Positions 9,046-17,951 are shown, numbered from the stretch's first letter. The stretch: 64,000 bases of DNA from Balneola sp. (GCA_017640785.1 JAEPPZ010000008.1:62001-126000); one strand, 5' to 3'. Made by a program: numbers and translations. The notes: generated from the sequence alone by a model not told the origin.

Positions 9046-9915
9046 ATGAAATTTGCCGTAGTTGCCAATCCCAATAAGTTTGAAGTAAAGGAGGTTCTTA
9101 AGGAAACAATTGATTGGGCGGGAGAGAATTCTGTTTCACTTTTGATCTCTGAAGAAACTTGTAAGCTAACCGGTTTTCATAATGCTGATGTAATTCAAAA
9201 AACCAATTCTGACAAGGAAGCTATTGATGAATGCGATCTAGTTATAGTAATTGGCGGGGATGGCACGATTTTATATACGGCCAGAATTTCATCTCATTCT
9301 TCCAAACCAATTTTAGGAGTAAACGGTGGGCGTTTGGGTTTTATGACCGACACCAAATTTGAAGATCTTAAAGAAGCACTTCAAAAAGTAAAAAGCGGTA
9401 ACTATACCATTGATAAACGTCATTTTCTCAAAGCCGTTGATTCTAGCGGAAATGAATACTATGCTTTGAATGAATTTTTATTCGCCCGCAAAGATTCTAC
9501 AGCCATGATCAATATAACAGCTGAATATGACGGCAGTTTGATCAATACGTATTGGGCGGATGGATTAATTGTTGCTTCATCCACCGGCTCAACAGCATAT
9601 AATTTATCCTCCGGAGGACCGATCGTTGTTCCGGGTTCGGGAGTGATGCTGGTTACACCTATCAATCCGCACACGTTAACTACACGACCATTGGTAGTTC
9701 GTTCTGACAAACCGCTGAAGATCAGAGTAGAAGAACAGGAAAGCGATGTTTCATTTTCATATGATGGCGTGCATTGTAAAGTGGATACGCTGCCACTTGA
9801 AGTTGAGATCATAGCTTCTGATCTGGCCTTTAACTTAATAAGATTACCCGGTCAGGATTACTTTGAAACACTCCGGAATAAATTGATGTGGGGAAAAGAC
9901 TCGAGAAGAAATTAA
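9046..9915 (+). CDS. nadK: NAD kinase
   Basis: Phosphorylates NAD to NADP. The diacylglycerol-kinase-like glycine motif GGDGTILYTAR, the NGGRLGFMTD segment and the conserved SSTGSTAYNLSSGGP loop are all present in the expected order. The ATG at 9046 matches the family N-terminus (MKFAVVANPNKF, 289 residues). An in-frame ATG at 9031 would overlap the previous gene by 14 bases and is preceded by GGGG at a plausible distance, so it cannot be excluded. The position directly after the binding-protein gene suggests translational coupling. Confidence 0.93.
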   Translation: MKFAVVANPNKFEVKEVLKETIDWAGENSVSLLISEETCKLTGFHNADVIQKTNSDKEAIDECDLVIVIGGDGTILYTARISSHSSKPILGVNGGRLGFMTDTKFEDLKEALQKVKSGNYTIDKRHFLKAVDSSGNEYYALNEFLFARKDSTAMINITAEYDGSLINTYWADGLIVASSTGSTAYNLSSGGPIVVPGSGVMLVTPINPHTLTTRPLVVRSDKPLKIRVEEQESDVSFSYDGVHCKVDTLPLEVEIIASDLAFNLIRLPGQDYFETLRNKLMWGKDSRRN

Positions 9916-9916
9916 G

Positions 9917-9979
9917 AATTATAAATGGTGAATTATGATTTTTGAGATCGAATTAATTCAACATTCATCATTTATAATT
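9917..9979. repeat. 17-bp imperfect inverted repeat between nadK and mdh
   Basis: Arms 9917-9933 and 9963-9979 are complementary with one mismatch and separated by 29 AT-rich bases. There is no T-run directly after it, so it resembles the AT-rich hairpin repeats seen elsewhere in this window more than a classic terminator. Confidence 0.65.
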
Positions 9980-10037
9980 CATAATTTTAGAGTCTGAAAG
10001 GGATTTTCATAAAACTTAATCACAAACAAACAATCTA

Positions 10038-10994
10038 ATGAAAGTAACAGTTGTAGGAGCAGGTGGAAATGTTGGTTCAACCGTAGCATTAAGCGTTGCT
10101 CAAAGAGACTTCGCCAAAGAAGTGATCGCCGTTGATCTGGAACGCAAAGAAGACGATAAAACATTTTACCCATCAAAGGGAAGAGCTTTAGATCAGTGGG
10201 AAGCATCACCGATTCACTTGTTCGATACAAGAGTTAAAGGAACTACTGATTATGCAGATACTGCAAATTCAGATGTTTGTGTGATTACAGCCGGAGTTCC
10301 TAGAAGACCGGGAATGAGTCGTGACGATCTTTTAGAAATCAATGCTAATATTGTTAGAAGCGTAACTGAGCAATTGGTAAAGCACTCTCCAGATACGATC
10401 ATTATCGTTGTCTCTAATCCTTTAGATGTAATGGTTCAGGTTGCAAAAGATGCTTCAGGACTTCCATACGAGAAAGTAATGGGAATGGCAGGAATCTTAG
10501 ACACTGCTCGTTACCGTGCATTCATCGCTGAAGAACTGGATGTATCTCCAAAAGATATTCAGGCTTTGCTAATGGGTGGACATGGCGATACTATGGTTCC
10601 TCTTCCAAGATTTACTACGCTAGCCGGAATGCCAATTACACACTTCATTTCTGATGAAAGACTGGAAGAAATTGTAAACCGTGCTAAAAAAGGCGGTGGA
10701 GAGATCGTTGGTTTGATGGGAACATCAGCTTGGTATGCTCCAGGTGCTGCTGCTGCTCAAATGGTGGAAGCAATACTTCTTGACCAAAACAGAATTTTCC
10801 CGGTTTGCGCTCATATTGATGGCCAGTACGGTGTTGATGATCTTTACATCGGCGTTCCCGTGAAATTAGGCAAAGGCGGAATCAAAGAAGTAATTGAGGT
10901 TGAATTAACCAAAGAAGAAACCGATCTTATGCATCAGTCGGCTGATGCTGTGCGTGGCACACTCAACGACTTTAAAAAACTAATGAATAAGTAA
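10038..10994 (+). CDS. mdh: Malate dehydrogenase
   Basis: NAD-dependent TCA-cycle enzyme of the lactate-dehydrogenase-like MDH group (318 residues). The Rossmann glycine motif GAGGNVGS lies at about 7-14, the substrate-loop arginines are in RRPGMSRDD, SNPLDVM is present, and the catalytic histidine is H182 in GGHGDTMVPLPR. A 31-base sequence that is repeated exactly 710 bases downstream follows the stop codon and leads into a terminator. Confidence 0.96.
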   Translation: MKVTVVGAGGNVGSTVALSVAQRDFAKEVIAVDLERKEDDKTFYPSKGRALDQWEASPIHLFDTRVKGTTDYADTANSDVCVITAGVPRRPGMSRDDLLEINANIVRSVTEQLVKHSPDTIIIVVSNPLDVMVQVAKDASGLPYEKVMGMAGILDTARYRAFIAEELDVSPKDIQALLMGGHGDTMVPLPRFTTLAGMPITHFISDERLEEIVNRAKKGGGEIVGLMGTSAWYAPGAAAAQMVEAILLDQNRIFPVCAHIDGQYGVDDLYIGVPVKLGKGGIKEVIEVELTKEETDLMHQSADAVRGTLNDFKKLMNK

Positions 10995-11002
10995 ACTAAC
11001 GA

Positions 11003-11033
11003 GGACTAAGGTCTTCACTACTTGCATTTATAA
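11003..11033 (+). repeat. 31-bp direct repeat, copy 1 (3' of mdh)
   Basis: The segment beginning GGACTAAGGTCTTCACTACT and continuing to 11033 is identical to 11713-11743. Both copies sit 8-21 bases after a stop codon and run straight into a terminator stem. The flanking bases are also similar (ACTAACGA before copy 1, ACAAACGT before copy 2). Confidence 0.9.
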
Positions 11034-11067
11034 TCCCTCTCAAGAATTTCTTGTGAGGGATTTTTTT
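11032..11067 (+). terminator. Rho-independent terminator after mdh
   Basis: Stem 11032-11044 with 11050-11062 (13 positions, one mismatch) and a five-base loop, followed by seven T. Confidence 0.88.
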
Positions 11068-11121
11068 ATATGCTTACTTTAGGTTGACATGAATTAGTGT
11101 CCGGTCAAGAACAACAATATT

Positions 11122-11691
11122 ATGAAACTACTTTTGCCCTACTTTGCCTTTATAGTATCTCTTACCCTTAGCATAAATTTGCATGCTCAGGAAATAATTA
11201 AACTCCCTCTCGATACACAGCCCCATGGAATAAATATAATCTCAGATTCTCAATACCAACAGATTAAGTACAATGGTTATACTATGGCTCAGCTAAACTC
11301 TATTGCAAACGACGAAGAGTTGTTATATGATATTTTTGGAAGCCCCACTTCAAAAAATGTTTCCAGTTTTGGAAGTATTAATTATAAATTCACTGGTCTT
11401 GATTTAGGCTATTATGCCCAGGTAGAGGATCCATATATCTCTGGTATTACAGCTACTTCTCGTTCTGCGCTAACCGTAAAAGTTTTAGGTGAATCAATTA
11501 GAGTGGAGGATTCTTTTGATTTGATGAAACAGAAATTTGGAAGTGATCTCAAAATAAAGCCTTCTACGCTTCGAGCGCCTGATTACATTTTGATATTTGA
11601 TATGGAGGTAAATGAATGGGATGGACTGCTCATTTATTTTGATGCATCTACCAACCAGGTAAAAGAAATTACCTATTATATAAATCCTTAA
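11122..11691 (+). CDS. Secreted protein of unknown function
   Basis: A 189-residue protein with a clear cleavable signal peptide (hydrophobic core at about 3-17, cleavage likely after NLHAQ). The mature part is a small alpha/beta-looking domain with no motif I recognise; the text NDEELLYDIFGSPTSKN and a C-terminal NQVKEITYYIN suggest a repeated small fold of the BamE/SmpA-like kind, but this is a guess. The gene is exactly bracketed by two copies of a 31-bp direct repeat and their terminators, as if the whole unit had been inserted or duplicated after mdh. Confidence 0.75.
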   Translation: MKLLLPYFAFIVSLTLSINLHAQEIIKLPLDTQPHGINIISDSQYQQIKYNGYTMAQLNSIANDEELLYDIFGSPTSKNVSSFGSINYKFTGLDLGYYAQVEDPYISGITATSRSALTVKVLGESIRVEDSFDLMKQKFGSDLKIKPSTLRAPDYILIFDMEVNEWDGLLIYFDASTNQVKEITYYINP

Positions 11692-11712
11692 GAGTACTAA
11701 TCAAACAAACGT

Positions 11713-11743
11713 GGACTAAGGTCTTCACTACTTGCATTTATAA
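11713..11743 (+). repeat. 31-bp direct repeat, copy 2
   Basis: Identical over 31 bases to 11003-11033. It lies between the stop codon of the small secreted-protein gene and its terminator. Confidence 0.9.
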
Positions 11744-11772
11744 AGCCCTTCGAATTTCGGAGGGCTTTTTTT
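11742..11772 (+). terminator. Rho-independent terminator after the secreted-protein gene
   Basis: An 11-bp stem (11742-11752 with 11758-11768, one G-T pair) with a five-base loop, followed by T residues. Its stem sequence differs from the mdh terminator even though the preceding 31 bases are identical. Confidence 0.88.
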
Positions 11773-11783
11773 ATTGGTAATAA

Positions 11784-11815
11784 AAAAGCCCGTTTCTTTC
11801 CAGAAACGAGCTTTA
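11784..11815 (-). terminator. Rho-independent terminator after msrA
   Basis: Read on the minus strand, a 13-position stem with one mismatch and a four-base loop is followed by six T. It faces the plus-strand terminator just upstream, so the two convergent units are separated. Confidence 0.8.
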
Positions 11816-11835
11816 AAATCAAATACTACTTTTCA

Positions 11836-12459
11836 TTATGAAGAAGTCTTCTTCAGTAAATGCTTAAACTCTTTTTTGAATTTCTTGATCTTCGGGGCAA
11901 TTACATAAGAACAGTATCCTGCATTAGGATTATTCTCGAAGTAATTCTGGTGGTAATTTTCAGCCACATAATAGTTTTTGAGAGGCTCAATGGTTGTCAC
12001 AATCGGATCATCCCATAAACCGGATTTATCCGTTTTCTTTAATGAAGCCTCAGCTATTCTTTTCTGTTCTTCATTATGAAAAAAGATCACTGAACGGTAG
12101 TGCTCGCCAACATCATTTCCTTGCCTGTTTAAAGTAGTTGGATCATGCGAGTGCCAGTGAATTTCCAATAATTGTTCGTAAGAAATTACCGTAGGATCGT
12201 AGTGAACTCTGGCCACTTCCACATGGCCGGTATTTCCTCTTACTACTTGCTTGTATGAAGGGTCTTCAACATGTCCGCCGGAATAACCGGATTCTACATA
12301 TTCCACGCCTTCTACAAGCTCATATACAGCTTCCACACACCAGAAACATCCGGCGCCAAAAGTCGCTTGCTCGAGTTTCTTTTCCATTTTCTTGTCTTGC
12401 GCAAAAGCTAAAGATGTAAGGCTCAAAAACAGCCCTGTAAATAATAATTTTTTAAACAT
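11836..12459 (-). CDS. msrA: Peptide methionine sulfoxide reductase A, exported form
   Basis: Reduces methionine-S-sulfoxide in proteins. From the ATG at 12459 a signal peptide ends near A20, then the family motif GCFWC occupies 37-41 with catalytic C38. HWHSHDPTTLNRQGNDVGEHYRS-type substrate-pocket residues and the C-terminal resolving cysteine in NAGYCSYVI follow. The signal peptide indicates periplasmic repair of oxidised proteins. An in-frame ATG at 12477 adds six residues. No msrB lies nearby. Confidence 0.93.
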   Translation of the reverse strand: MFKKLLFTGLFLSLTSLAFAQDKKMEKKLEQATFGAGCFWCVEAVYELVEGVEYVESGYSGGHVEDPSYKQVVRGNTGHVEVARVHYDPTVISYEQLLEIHWHSHDPTTLNRQGNDVGEHYRSVIFFHNEEQKRIAEASLKKTDKSGLWDDPIVTTIEPLKNYYVAENYHQNYFENNPNAGYCSYVIAPKIKKFKKEFKHLLKKTSS

Positions 12460-12619
12460 AGTGTTTCTCATGTTCATTCTTGTTTTCTATAAGTAACAGA
12501 TTTAGCCGTAGAGTTATATCACAAATGGTTAACATATATAATCGCTAATTCCATTTCATTTTCTAAGTAATAACTTCATTTAGTACCTTCCATTTTATCA
12601 CTCACATATATAATACGAA

Positions 12620-14668
12620 ATGTCTACCCTTTTCAGATTTGTGCCGATCTTTTTATTAATTGGTTTTACATCCTGCCTGAACACCAAAATTGACAGAATG
12701 GCAAAGAAAGCTACTTCTCCCATTCAATTACTGGATTCTCCATCAGGCCAACTTCAACTAATATTTGAGCTAAAGAGCGGTGTTCCTACTTACCGTTTAA
12801 ATAAAGGTCCCGAGTTTGTAATTCTTTCTTCTGATCTGGGTGTGGTATTGGAGGGTGAAGATCTTAGTAAAAACTTCGAAATAATCGGTTATGGAAAAAG
12901 AGATTCTTCCAGCACATGGACACAACCCTGGGGCGAAGTAAAGGAAATAGTAGACAATCATCAGGAACTGGCTGTTTATCTGAAACACGATTCCGGTAAA
13001 AGAATGAATGTTATTTTCAGATTGTATGATACCGGACTTGGATTTCGCTATGAATGGCCGGTGCAGGAAACCATGGATGAGTTTGTGATAATGGAAGAAA
13101 AGACAGAATTCGTATTAGCTGATGATCATGATTCCTGGTGGCTGCAAGCATACATCCCGAACAGATACGAGCATTTAAACATTGCTTCAAAAGCATCAGA
13201 AATTGACACCGCAGCAACTCCGCTAACTATGAAAACAGATAACGGACTATATCTGAGTTTTCATGAAGCGGCTTTAACAGATTATTCTTCAATGTCGCTG
13301 ATCAACCGTGGAGAAAATAAACTACAGGCTACGCTTTTTCCTTGGATGGATGGAACCGGACATAAAGTTCGGGCAAACACTCCTTTTGTATCTCCATGGA
13401 GAACTATCAAAGTGAATGAAGATCTGGATGGGTTAGTGAACAATTACATTGAGCTAAACCTGAATGAGCCTTCTAAAATTGAAGATACCTCGTGGATCAA
13501 GCCCGGGAAATATGTCGGCATTTGGTGGGATATGCATCTGAACCGAAAGACCTGGCACTCAGGCGACAAGCACGGAGCTACTACTGAATACACTAAAGAA
13601 TGGATCGACTTCGCTGCAAAACATGGGTTCAACGGAGTTTTGGTTGAGGGCTGGAATGAAACATGGGACGGCGACTGGACAAAAAATGCTGATCAATTCA
13701 GTTTTACTGAATCTTATCCGGACTATGACCTTGAAGAAGTGGTTGATTATGCTCAATCCAAAGGCACCAATATTATCATGCATAATGAAACTTCAACCGG
13801 AATCGAAAACTACGAATCTCAGATTGATGATGCTTTTGATTATTACCAGCAATTGGGAATCAACATCATAAAATCCGGTTATGTGGGTGATATGATCGCA
13901 AACGGACAATGGCATCATGGACAGTATATGGTTCGTCATTACCGTAAAGTAGTAGAAAAAGCTGCTGAGCACGGAATTATGCTGGATGTTCACGAGCCGA
14001 TCAAAGACACAGGAATTCGCAGAACATGGCCAAACATGATGACCAGAGAAGGAGCCCGTGGACAAGAATACAATGCATGGAGTGGAGACGGAGGAAATCC
14101 ACCCAACTATGTACCAACCATTTTATTTACCCGAATGCTTTCCGGACCATTTGATTATACTCCCGGAGTACTCGATCTTTTATTGAAAGATAATGAAGAA
14201 GACCGACCAAAGAACAGAGTTCACTCTACTCTGGCTGGTGAACTTGCCGTTTATGTAGTCATTTACAGTCCACTTCATATGGCTGCTGACCTGATCCATA
14301 ATTATGAAAATTATCCTATCCCATTTCAGTTTATAAAAGATGTCCCTACCGATTGGGAATACACAAAAGTACTTGCAGGTGAAATTGGGAAACATGTTAC
14401 TGTTGTAAGAAAAGACAGAAATTCTGATGATTGGTATCTGGGCGCTGTAACAGATGAAAATGCACGGGAATATGTAGTGGATTTGAGCTTTCTGGAAGAT
14501 GGAAAGGAATACGAAGCCATTATATATTCTGATGGTCCGGCCGCGGACTATGAAGTAAGGCCTCATTTAATGATCAAATATGGACAGATCGTAAACTCGG
14601 TTTCTACCCTAAAAATAAATATGGCTCGTGGCGGAGGCATGGCCGTTCGATTTAAAGTAAGGAATTAA
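12620..14668 (+). CDS. Glycoside hydrolase family 97 (alpha-glucosidase/alpha-galactosidase type), lipoprotein
   Basis: A 682-residue SusB-type enzyme with a lipobox at IGFTSC (about residues 14-19). The N-terminal beta-sandwich (about 40-290) is followed by the (beta/alpha)8 barrel, beginning near KYVGIWWDMHLNRKTWHSG at about 295 and continuing through NGVLVEGWNETWDG, MLDVHEPIKDTG and TREGARGQEYNAWSG, then a C-terminal beta domain. The segment IIKSGYVGDM has glycine where the retaining alpha-galactosidase branch is expected to carry an aspartate nucleophile, which favours the inverting alpha-glucosidase branch; I am only moderately sure of that alignment. It probably acts on alpha-glucans together with the GH13 enzyme at 55608. 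Confidence 0.9.
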   Translation: MSTLFRFVPIFLLIGFTSCLNTKIDRMAKKATSPIQLLDSPSGQLQLIFELKSGVPTYRLNKGPEFVILSSDLGVVLEGEDLSKNFEIIGYGKRDSSSTWTQPWGEVKEIVDNHQELAVYLKHDSGKRMNVIFRLYDTGLGFRYEWPVQETMDEFVIMEEKTEFVLADDHDSWWLQAYIPNRYEHLNIASKASEIDTAATPLTMKTDNGLYLSFHEAALTDYSSMSLINRGENKLQATLFPWMDGTGHKVRANTPFVSPWRTIKVNEDLDGLVNNYIELNLNEPSKIEDTSWIKPGKYVGIWWDMHLNRKTWHSGDKHGATTEYTKEWIDFAAKHGFNGVLVEGWNETWDGDWTKNADQFSFTESYPDYDLEEVVDYAQSKGTNIIMHNETSTGIENYESQIDDAFDYYQQLGINIIKSGYVGDMIANGQWHHGQYMVRHYRKVVEKAAEHGIMLDVHEPIKDTGIRRTWPNMMTREGARGQEYNAWSGDGGNPPNYVPTILFTRMLSGPFDYTPGVLDLLLKDNEEDRPKNRVHSTLAGELAVYVVIYSPLHMAADLIHNYENYPIPFQFIKDVPTDWEYTKVLAGEIGKHVTVVRKDRNSDDWYLGAVTDENAREYVVDLSFLEDGKEYEAIIYSDGPAADYEVRPHLMIKYGQIVNSVSTLKINMARGGGMAVRFKVRN

Positions 14669-14741
14669 TTACGAACTATGTCCCCGTTTTCAATTCTGAT
14701 TTGTTATCAGAATGAACATCAACTTTAAAAAATTGAATACC

Positions 14742-15077
14742 ATGAATAAATACATGCTATTATTATTTGACAGGGAAGAAGCTTTTAATGAAATGTCGCC
14801 CGAAGACATGCAGAAAGAAATTGGACTGCATATGAGTTGGATAGAGAGCCTTGGAGATCATTATGATTCCGGTGAGCCATTGCTTCCCGATGCTAAAACT
14901 ATAACAGGGAAAAATAAAGTAGTAACTGATGGACCATTTATAGAATCGAAAGAGCTGCTAGGCGGTTTCTATATCATTAATGCAAATAGCTTGGAAGAAG
15001 CTACTGAACTAGCAAAAGGATGTCCGACTTTGGGATTGGGCGGTAGTGTTGAAGTTCGGGAAGTCATGAAAATGTAG
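14742..15077 (+). CDS. YCII-related (DGPF) domain protein
   Basis: A small (111-residue) ferredoxin-like-fold protein of the YCII family. The diagnostic DGPF motif is present in VVTDGPFIESKELLGGFY. The function of this family is unknown; its members are very often encoded beside ECF42-type sigma factors. Here the stop codon is immediately followed, with no spacer, by the GTG of such a sigma factor, so the two are almost certainly co-translated. An upstream in-frame ATG at 14712 would add ten residues that do not look like the family. Confidence 0.88.
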   Translation: MNKYMLLLFDREEAFNEMSPEDMQKEIGLHMSWIESLGDHYDSGEPLLPDAKTITGKNKVVTDGPFIESKELLGGFYIINANSLEEATELAKGCPTLGLGGSVEVREVMKM

Positions 15078-16358
15078 GTGGATACCAAACTCACATATTC
15101 TGATTCAAAAAACATTGAACATCTTTTTCGGCAGCAGTCGGGAAAGATGTTTTCTATTCTGATTCGCTTGTTTGGCTTTGATAATTCCAGCTTAATCGAA
15201 GACATTATTCAGGAAACTTTTCTGGCTGCAATGAAAACCTGGAGCATAAAAGGCGTTCCCGAACAACCTGAAGCCTGGCTGATGCAGGTTTCAAAGAATA
15301 AACTCATCAACGAGCTTAAAAAAAGAAATAACCGAACCCGTCTGAATGAACAATTTGCAGGCGAGAAACTGGAAGAAAAAGTTGATGAACTTTTTTTGGA
15401 TAAAGAGATCAAAGACAGTCAACTGCGAGCCCTTTTTGCATGCTGTAATCCTTTTTTGAATAAGAAAGAACAGATCATGCTGACCCTTAAGATCTTATCA
15501 GGTTTTAATGATTCCGAAATTGCAAACGCACTGCTAAGTAGCTCAGAAGCTGTCAAGAAAGCAATATACCGAGCTAAAAAATCCCTTCAAGAACAGGAAA
15601 TTGACCTGAACGCTCCTTTTATTCACGAAATAAAAGATCGAATTGAGACTATTCATACCATCATTTACCTGATCTTCAATGAAGGTTATAAACAGACTTC
15701 CGGTAATTCGGTGATCAATGAAGATCTGTGTTTCGAAGCTTCTCGTCTTGCAGTTTTAGTTTCAAGTATCGATGGTGATCACCAACCTCAGAGTTATGCA
15801 TTGTTGGCACTTATTTACTTTTCCATGGCGCGATTCCCAGCCAGAATAAATACAAATGGAGAAATGATAGAGCTGGAAACTCAGGATCGTTCTTTGTGGG
15901 ATAGAGAAATGATCCATGCCGGCATCTCATTCCTTGTCAAATCACGAAATACAAAAAATATCTCAGCTTACCATCTTGAAGCTACTATTTCTTCCATCCA
16001 CTGTATGGCAAAAAATTTTGACGCTACAGATTGGGAAAGCATAACTATGTGTTATCAAAAATTGACAACCATCGATGATAATCCGGTTGCCCAAATAAAT
16101 TATTCAATTGCTTTAAGTAAATGGAAAGGTTCAGAAAGTGGGCTGAACAAGCTGGAAGAGATAGAAGAAAAAACCTCAAAGCCGATCAAACATTTATTTT
16201 ATACTGCAAAAGCAGCTATGCTTTTTGATAATAAACAATATGGAAAAGCTAAATCCTACTACCAGGTCGCTTATGACCTCTCAAAAAATGAGATGGATAA
16301 GAAATTTTTGTCAAAGAAAATCCAATTGTGTGATAGAGAAGGATTGAATATGAATTAA
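15078..16358 (+). CDS. ECF42-like RNA polymerase sigma factor with C-terminal TPR-like extension
   Basis: Sigma-70 region 2 lies at about 15-85 (IEDIIQETFLAAMKTW, QPEAWLMQVSKNKLINELKK) and region 4 at about 115-175 (ILSGFNDSEIANALLSSSEAVKKAIYRAKK). A long C-terminal extension then carries the hallmark YLIFNEGY, followed by helical TPR-like repeats. The 426-residue length, the extension and the adjacent DGPF gene match the ECF42 group, which lacks a classic anti-sigma factor. The signal it responds to is unknown. The start is a GTG directly abutting the previous stop codon. Confidence 0.9.
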   Translation: MDTKLTYSDSKNIEHLFRQQSGKMFSILIRLFGFDNSSLIEDIIQETFLAAMKTWSIKGVPEQPEAWLMQVSKNKLINELKKRNNRTRLNEQFAGEKLEEKVDELFLDKEIKDSQLRALFACCNPFLNKKEQIMLTLKILSGFNDSEIANALLSSSEAVKKAIYRAKKSLQEQEIDLNAPFIHEIKDRIETIHTIIYLIFNEGYKQTSGNSVINEDLCFEASRLAVLVSSIDGDHQPQSYALLALIYFSMARFPARINTNGEMIELETQDRSLWDREMIHAGISFLVKSRNTKNISAYHLEATISSIHCMAKNFDATDWESITMCYQKLTTIDDNPVAQINYSIALSKWKGSESGLNKLEEIEEKTSKPIKHLFYTAKAAMLFDNKQYGKAKSYYQVAYDLSKNEMDKKFLSKKIQLCDREGLNMN

Positions 16359-16417
16359 CTATTTTCATTTCCGCTTTTCATTTGATTATTATTCTGCATA
16401 ATCATCTCAATTATGTT

Positions 16418-17689
16418 ATGCGATTTTCAATCTTTTTATCCGTTCTGATTTTGTTCTCTCATTTGTTACAGGCACAGTCAACCGCTGGAGAATATTATCA
16501 ATCAGCAAACAAGGCATATGAAGAAAATAATTTCTCTGCATTTCTTTCACATCTGGAAAAAGCCAATGAACTAAGACCTAATCACAGAACTATTCTATAC
16601 AATCTTGCTTTAGCCTATACTTTAAATGATCAACATGACAAGGCAATTGAAATTCTGAAATATCGCTCTTCTTTTTATGCATTAAATGATTTTGACCAAG
16701 ATGAAAAATTAGCTCCACTAAAGTCATTACCACAATATCAGCAACTTCTTTCTCAGATTGATGAACAGAATAAGCCGATTCTGAACAGCTCTCTTCATTT
16801 TGAATTTGAGCAAAAAGGTTTTCATCCTGAAGGCATAGCTATTCATCCTGAATCTGGTAATTTTCTGATTTCTGATGTCCGGTGTGGACTTATTTCTTCA
16901 TTCAATAAAGACGGGTCGGATCACAAACCCATCATGGATTTAAAGGAGTTTGGATTTTGGGGCGCAATGGGAATGGCCTTTGATAAACAGGATCCCAACA
17001 TGATTTGGGTTAGTTCTTCAGCTCTTCCTAACTACTGTGAATATTCCGATTCTTTGGATGGGAAATCTGCAGTACTTAAAATTGATTTAAAGAAAAAACA
17101 GCTAATACGATCTTATACTGTGGAAGGTCATCATGTATTTGGAGACTTGGTAACAACTGAAACCGGCGCGGTTTATATTTCTGATTCCTCTGAGCCGATC
17201 GTTTACAAAATTACAAAACAGGCTGATAATCTCGAAAAATTCTTAAAGCCTGAGGGATTGTTTAATCTTCAGGGATTGGCCTTGGGAGAAGAAAACATAC
17301 TTTACATTTCTGATTATATAACCGGAGTGTATTCTGTGGGTCTCTCCTCAAAAAAGATTACTCCTGTGACCTCAGAAGCTCAATTAACTCGAGGAACTGA
17401 TGGACTTTACTTTTCTAACGGTCAGCTGTATTTGATGCAGAATGGCACCAGACCTTTTCAGGTTGCCAAGGTAGATATCAGTAGTTCATCCATAGAAATT
17501 TTAGACAGATCTATTCCGGAATTAAACGAACCGACACTTGGAATCATCAAAAGCGGAATCCTTTATTTCATCGCAAACAGTCCGTGGGCATTTTATGATG
17601 AAGAGAATAACCCAAAATCAGAAGAGTGGCCGAAACTTCAGATTAGAAAGGTGAATATTCAAAACAAAAAAAGCCCGCTTCAAAATTGA
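16418..17689 (+). CDS. Exported TPR / beta-propeller (SMP-30/NHL-like) protein
   Basis: From the ATG at 16418 (423 residues) a signal peptide runs to LLQAQ. The next segment, at about residues 25-90, has two TPR-like helix pairs (YYQSANKAYEENNFSAFLSHL, NLALAYTLNDQHDKAIEIL). The remaining 300 residues form repeating beta-strand units such as HPEGIAIHPESGNFLISDV and LGEENILYISDYITGVY, typical of six-bladed gluconolactonase/NHL propellers. It is probably a periplasmic binding or lactonase-like protein; no catalytic metal ligands can be assigned with confidence. An in-frame TTG at 16382 is an unlikely start because it would bury the signal peptide. Confidence 0.78.
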   Translation: MRFSIFLSVLILFSHLLQAQSTAGEYYQSANKAYEENNFSAFLSHLEKANELRPNHRTILYNLALAYTLNDQHDKAIEILKYRSSFYALNDFDQDEKLAPLKSLPQYQQLLSQIDEQNKPILNSSLHFEFEQKGFHPEGIAIHPESGNFLISDVRCGLISSFNKDGSDHKPIMDLKEFGFWGAMGMAFDKQDPNMIWVSSSALPNYCEYSDSLDGKSAVLKIDLKKKQLIRSYTVEGHHVFGDLVTTETGAVYISDSSEPIVYKITKQADNLEKFLKPEGLFNLQGLALGEENILYISDYITGVYSVGLSSKKITPVTSEAQLTRGTDGLYFSNGQLYLMQNGTRPFQVAKVDISSSSIEILDRSIPELNEPTLGIIKSGILYFIANSPWAFYDEENNPKSEEWPKLQIRKVNIQNKKSPLQN

Positions 17690-17702
17690 AACAGGCCTTT
17701 TT
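17668..17702 (+). terminator. Imperfect terminator overlapping the end of the propeller gene
   Basis: AAAAAG at 17668 pairs with CTTTTT at 17697-17702, with GG/CC and TTCAA/TTGAA pairing inside and small bulges. It overlaps the last codons of the upstream gene. Confidence 0.55.
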
Positions 17703-17706
17703 AAAG

Positions 17707-17790
17707 TGCTCACGAATGGAGTCGAACCATCACGACCGTTAAGTCACACGCCCCTCAAGCGTGCGCGTCTACCAATTCCGCCACGTGAGC
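17707..17790 (-). tRNA. tRNA-Leu (anticodon GAG)
   Basis: The reverse complement folds as a class II tRNA: acceptor stem GCTCACG/CGTGAGC, D-arm TGGCGGAATTGGTAGACGC, anticodon stem CACGC/GCGTG with loop TTGAGGG (anticodon GAG, reading CUC/CUU), a long variable arm, and T-arm loop TTCGACT with stem ATGG/CCAT. The discriminator base is A and the CCA end is not encoded. Its D-arm is useful for comparison with the tRNA-like RNA at 46894-47044. Confidence 0.95.
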
Positions 17791-17845
17791 TAAGTAGGGC
17801 GTCAAAGATACTATTACATTCATAAAAAAGCATTAGATAATTAAC

Positions 17846-17911
17846 GTGATGGTGTTATAGTGTTAGGGTGAAAATTTCTAAAGAAATACCCTAACACTAT
17901 AACACCATCAC
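17846..17911. repeat. Perfect 24-bp inverted repeat
   Basis: Arms 17846-17869 (beginning GTGATGGTGTTATAG) and 17888-17911 are perfectly complementary, with an 18-base AT-rich loop that itself contains ATTTCT/AGAAAT. It has no T-run and lies between a tRNA and a minus-strand terminator, so it is probably an interspersed hairpin element. Nothing coding is seen in 17791-18126. Confidence 0.85.
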
Positions 17912-17951
17912 ACCGCCCGTATACTTCAACATCTTTATACTTTTTAACTAC

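Noticed and set aside
11003-11743. Integron attC-type cassette
   Set aside because: The repeat lacks the RYYYAAC/GTTRRRY ends and the imperfect dyad of attC, and no integrase is seen.
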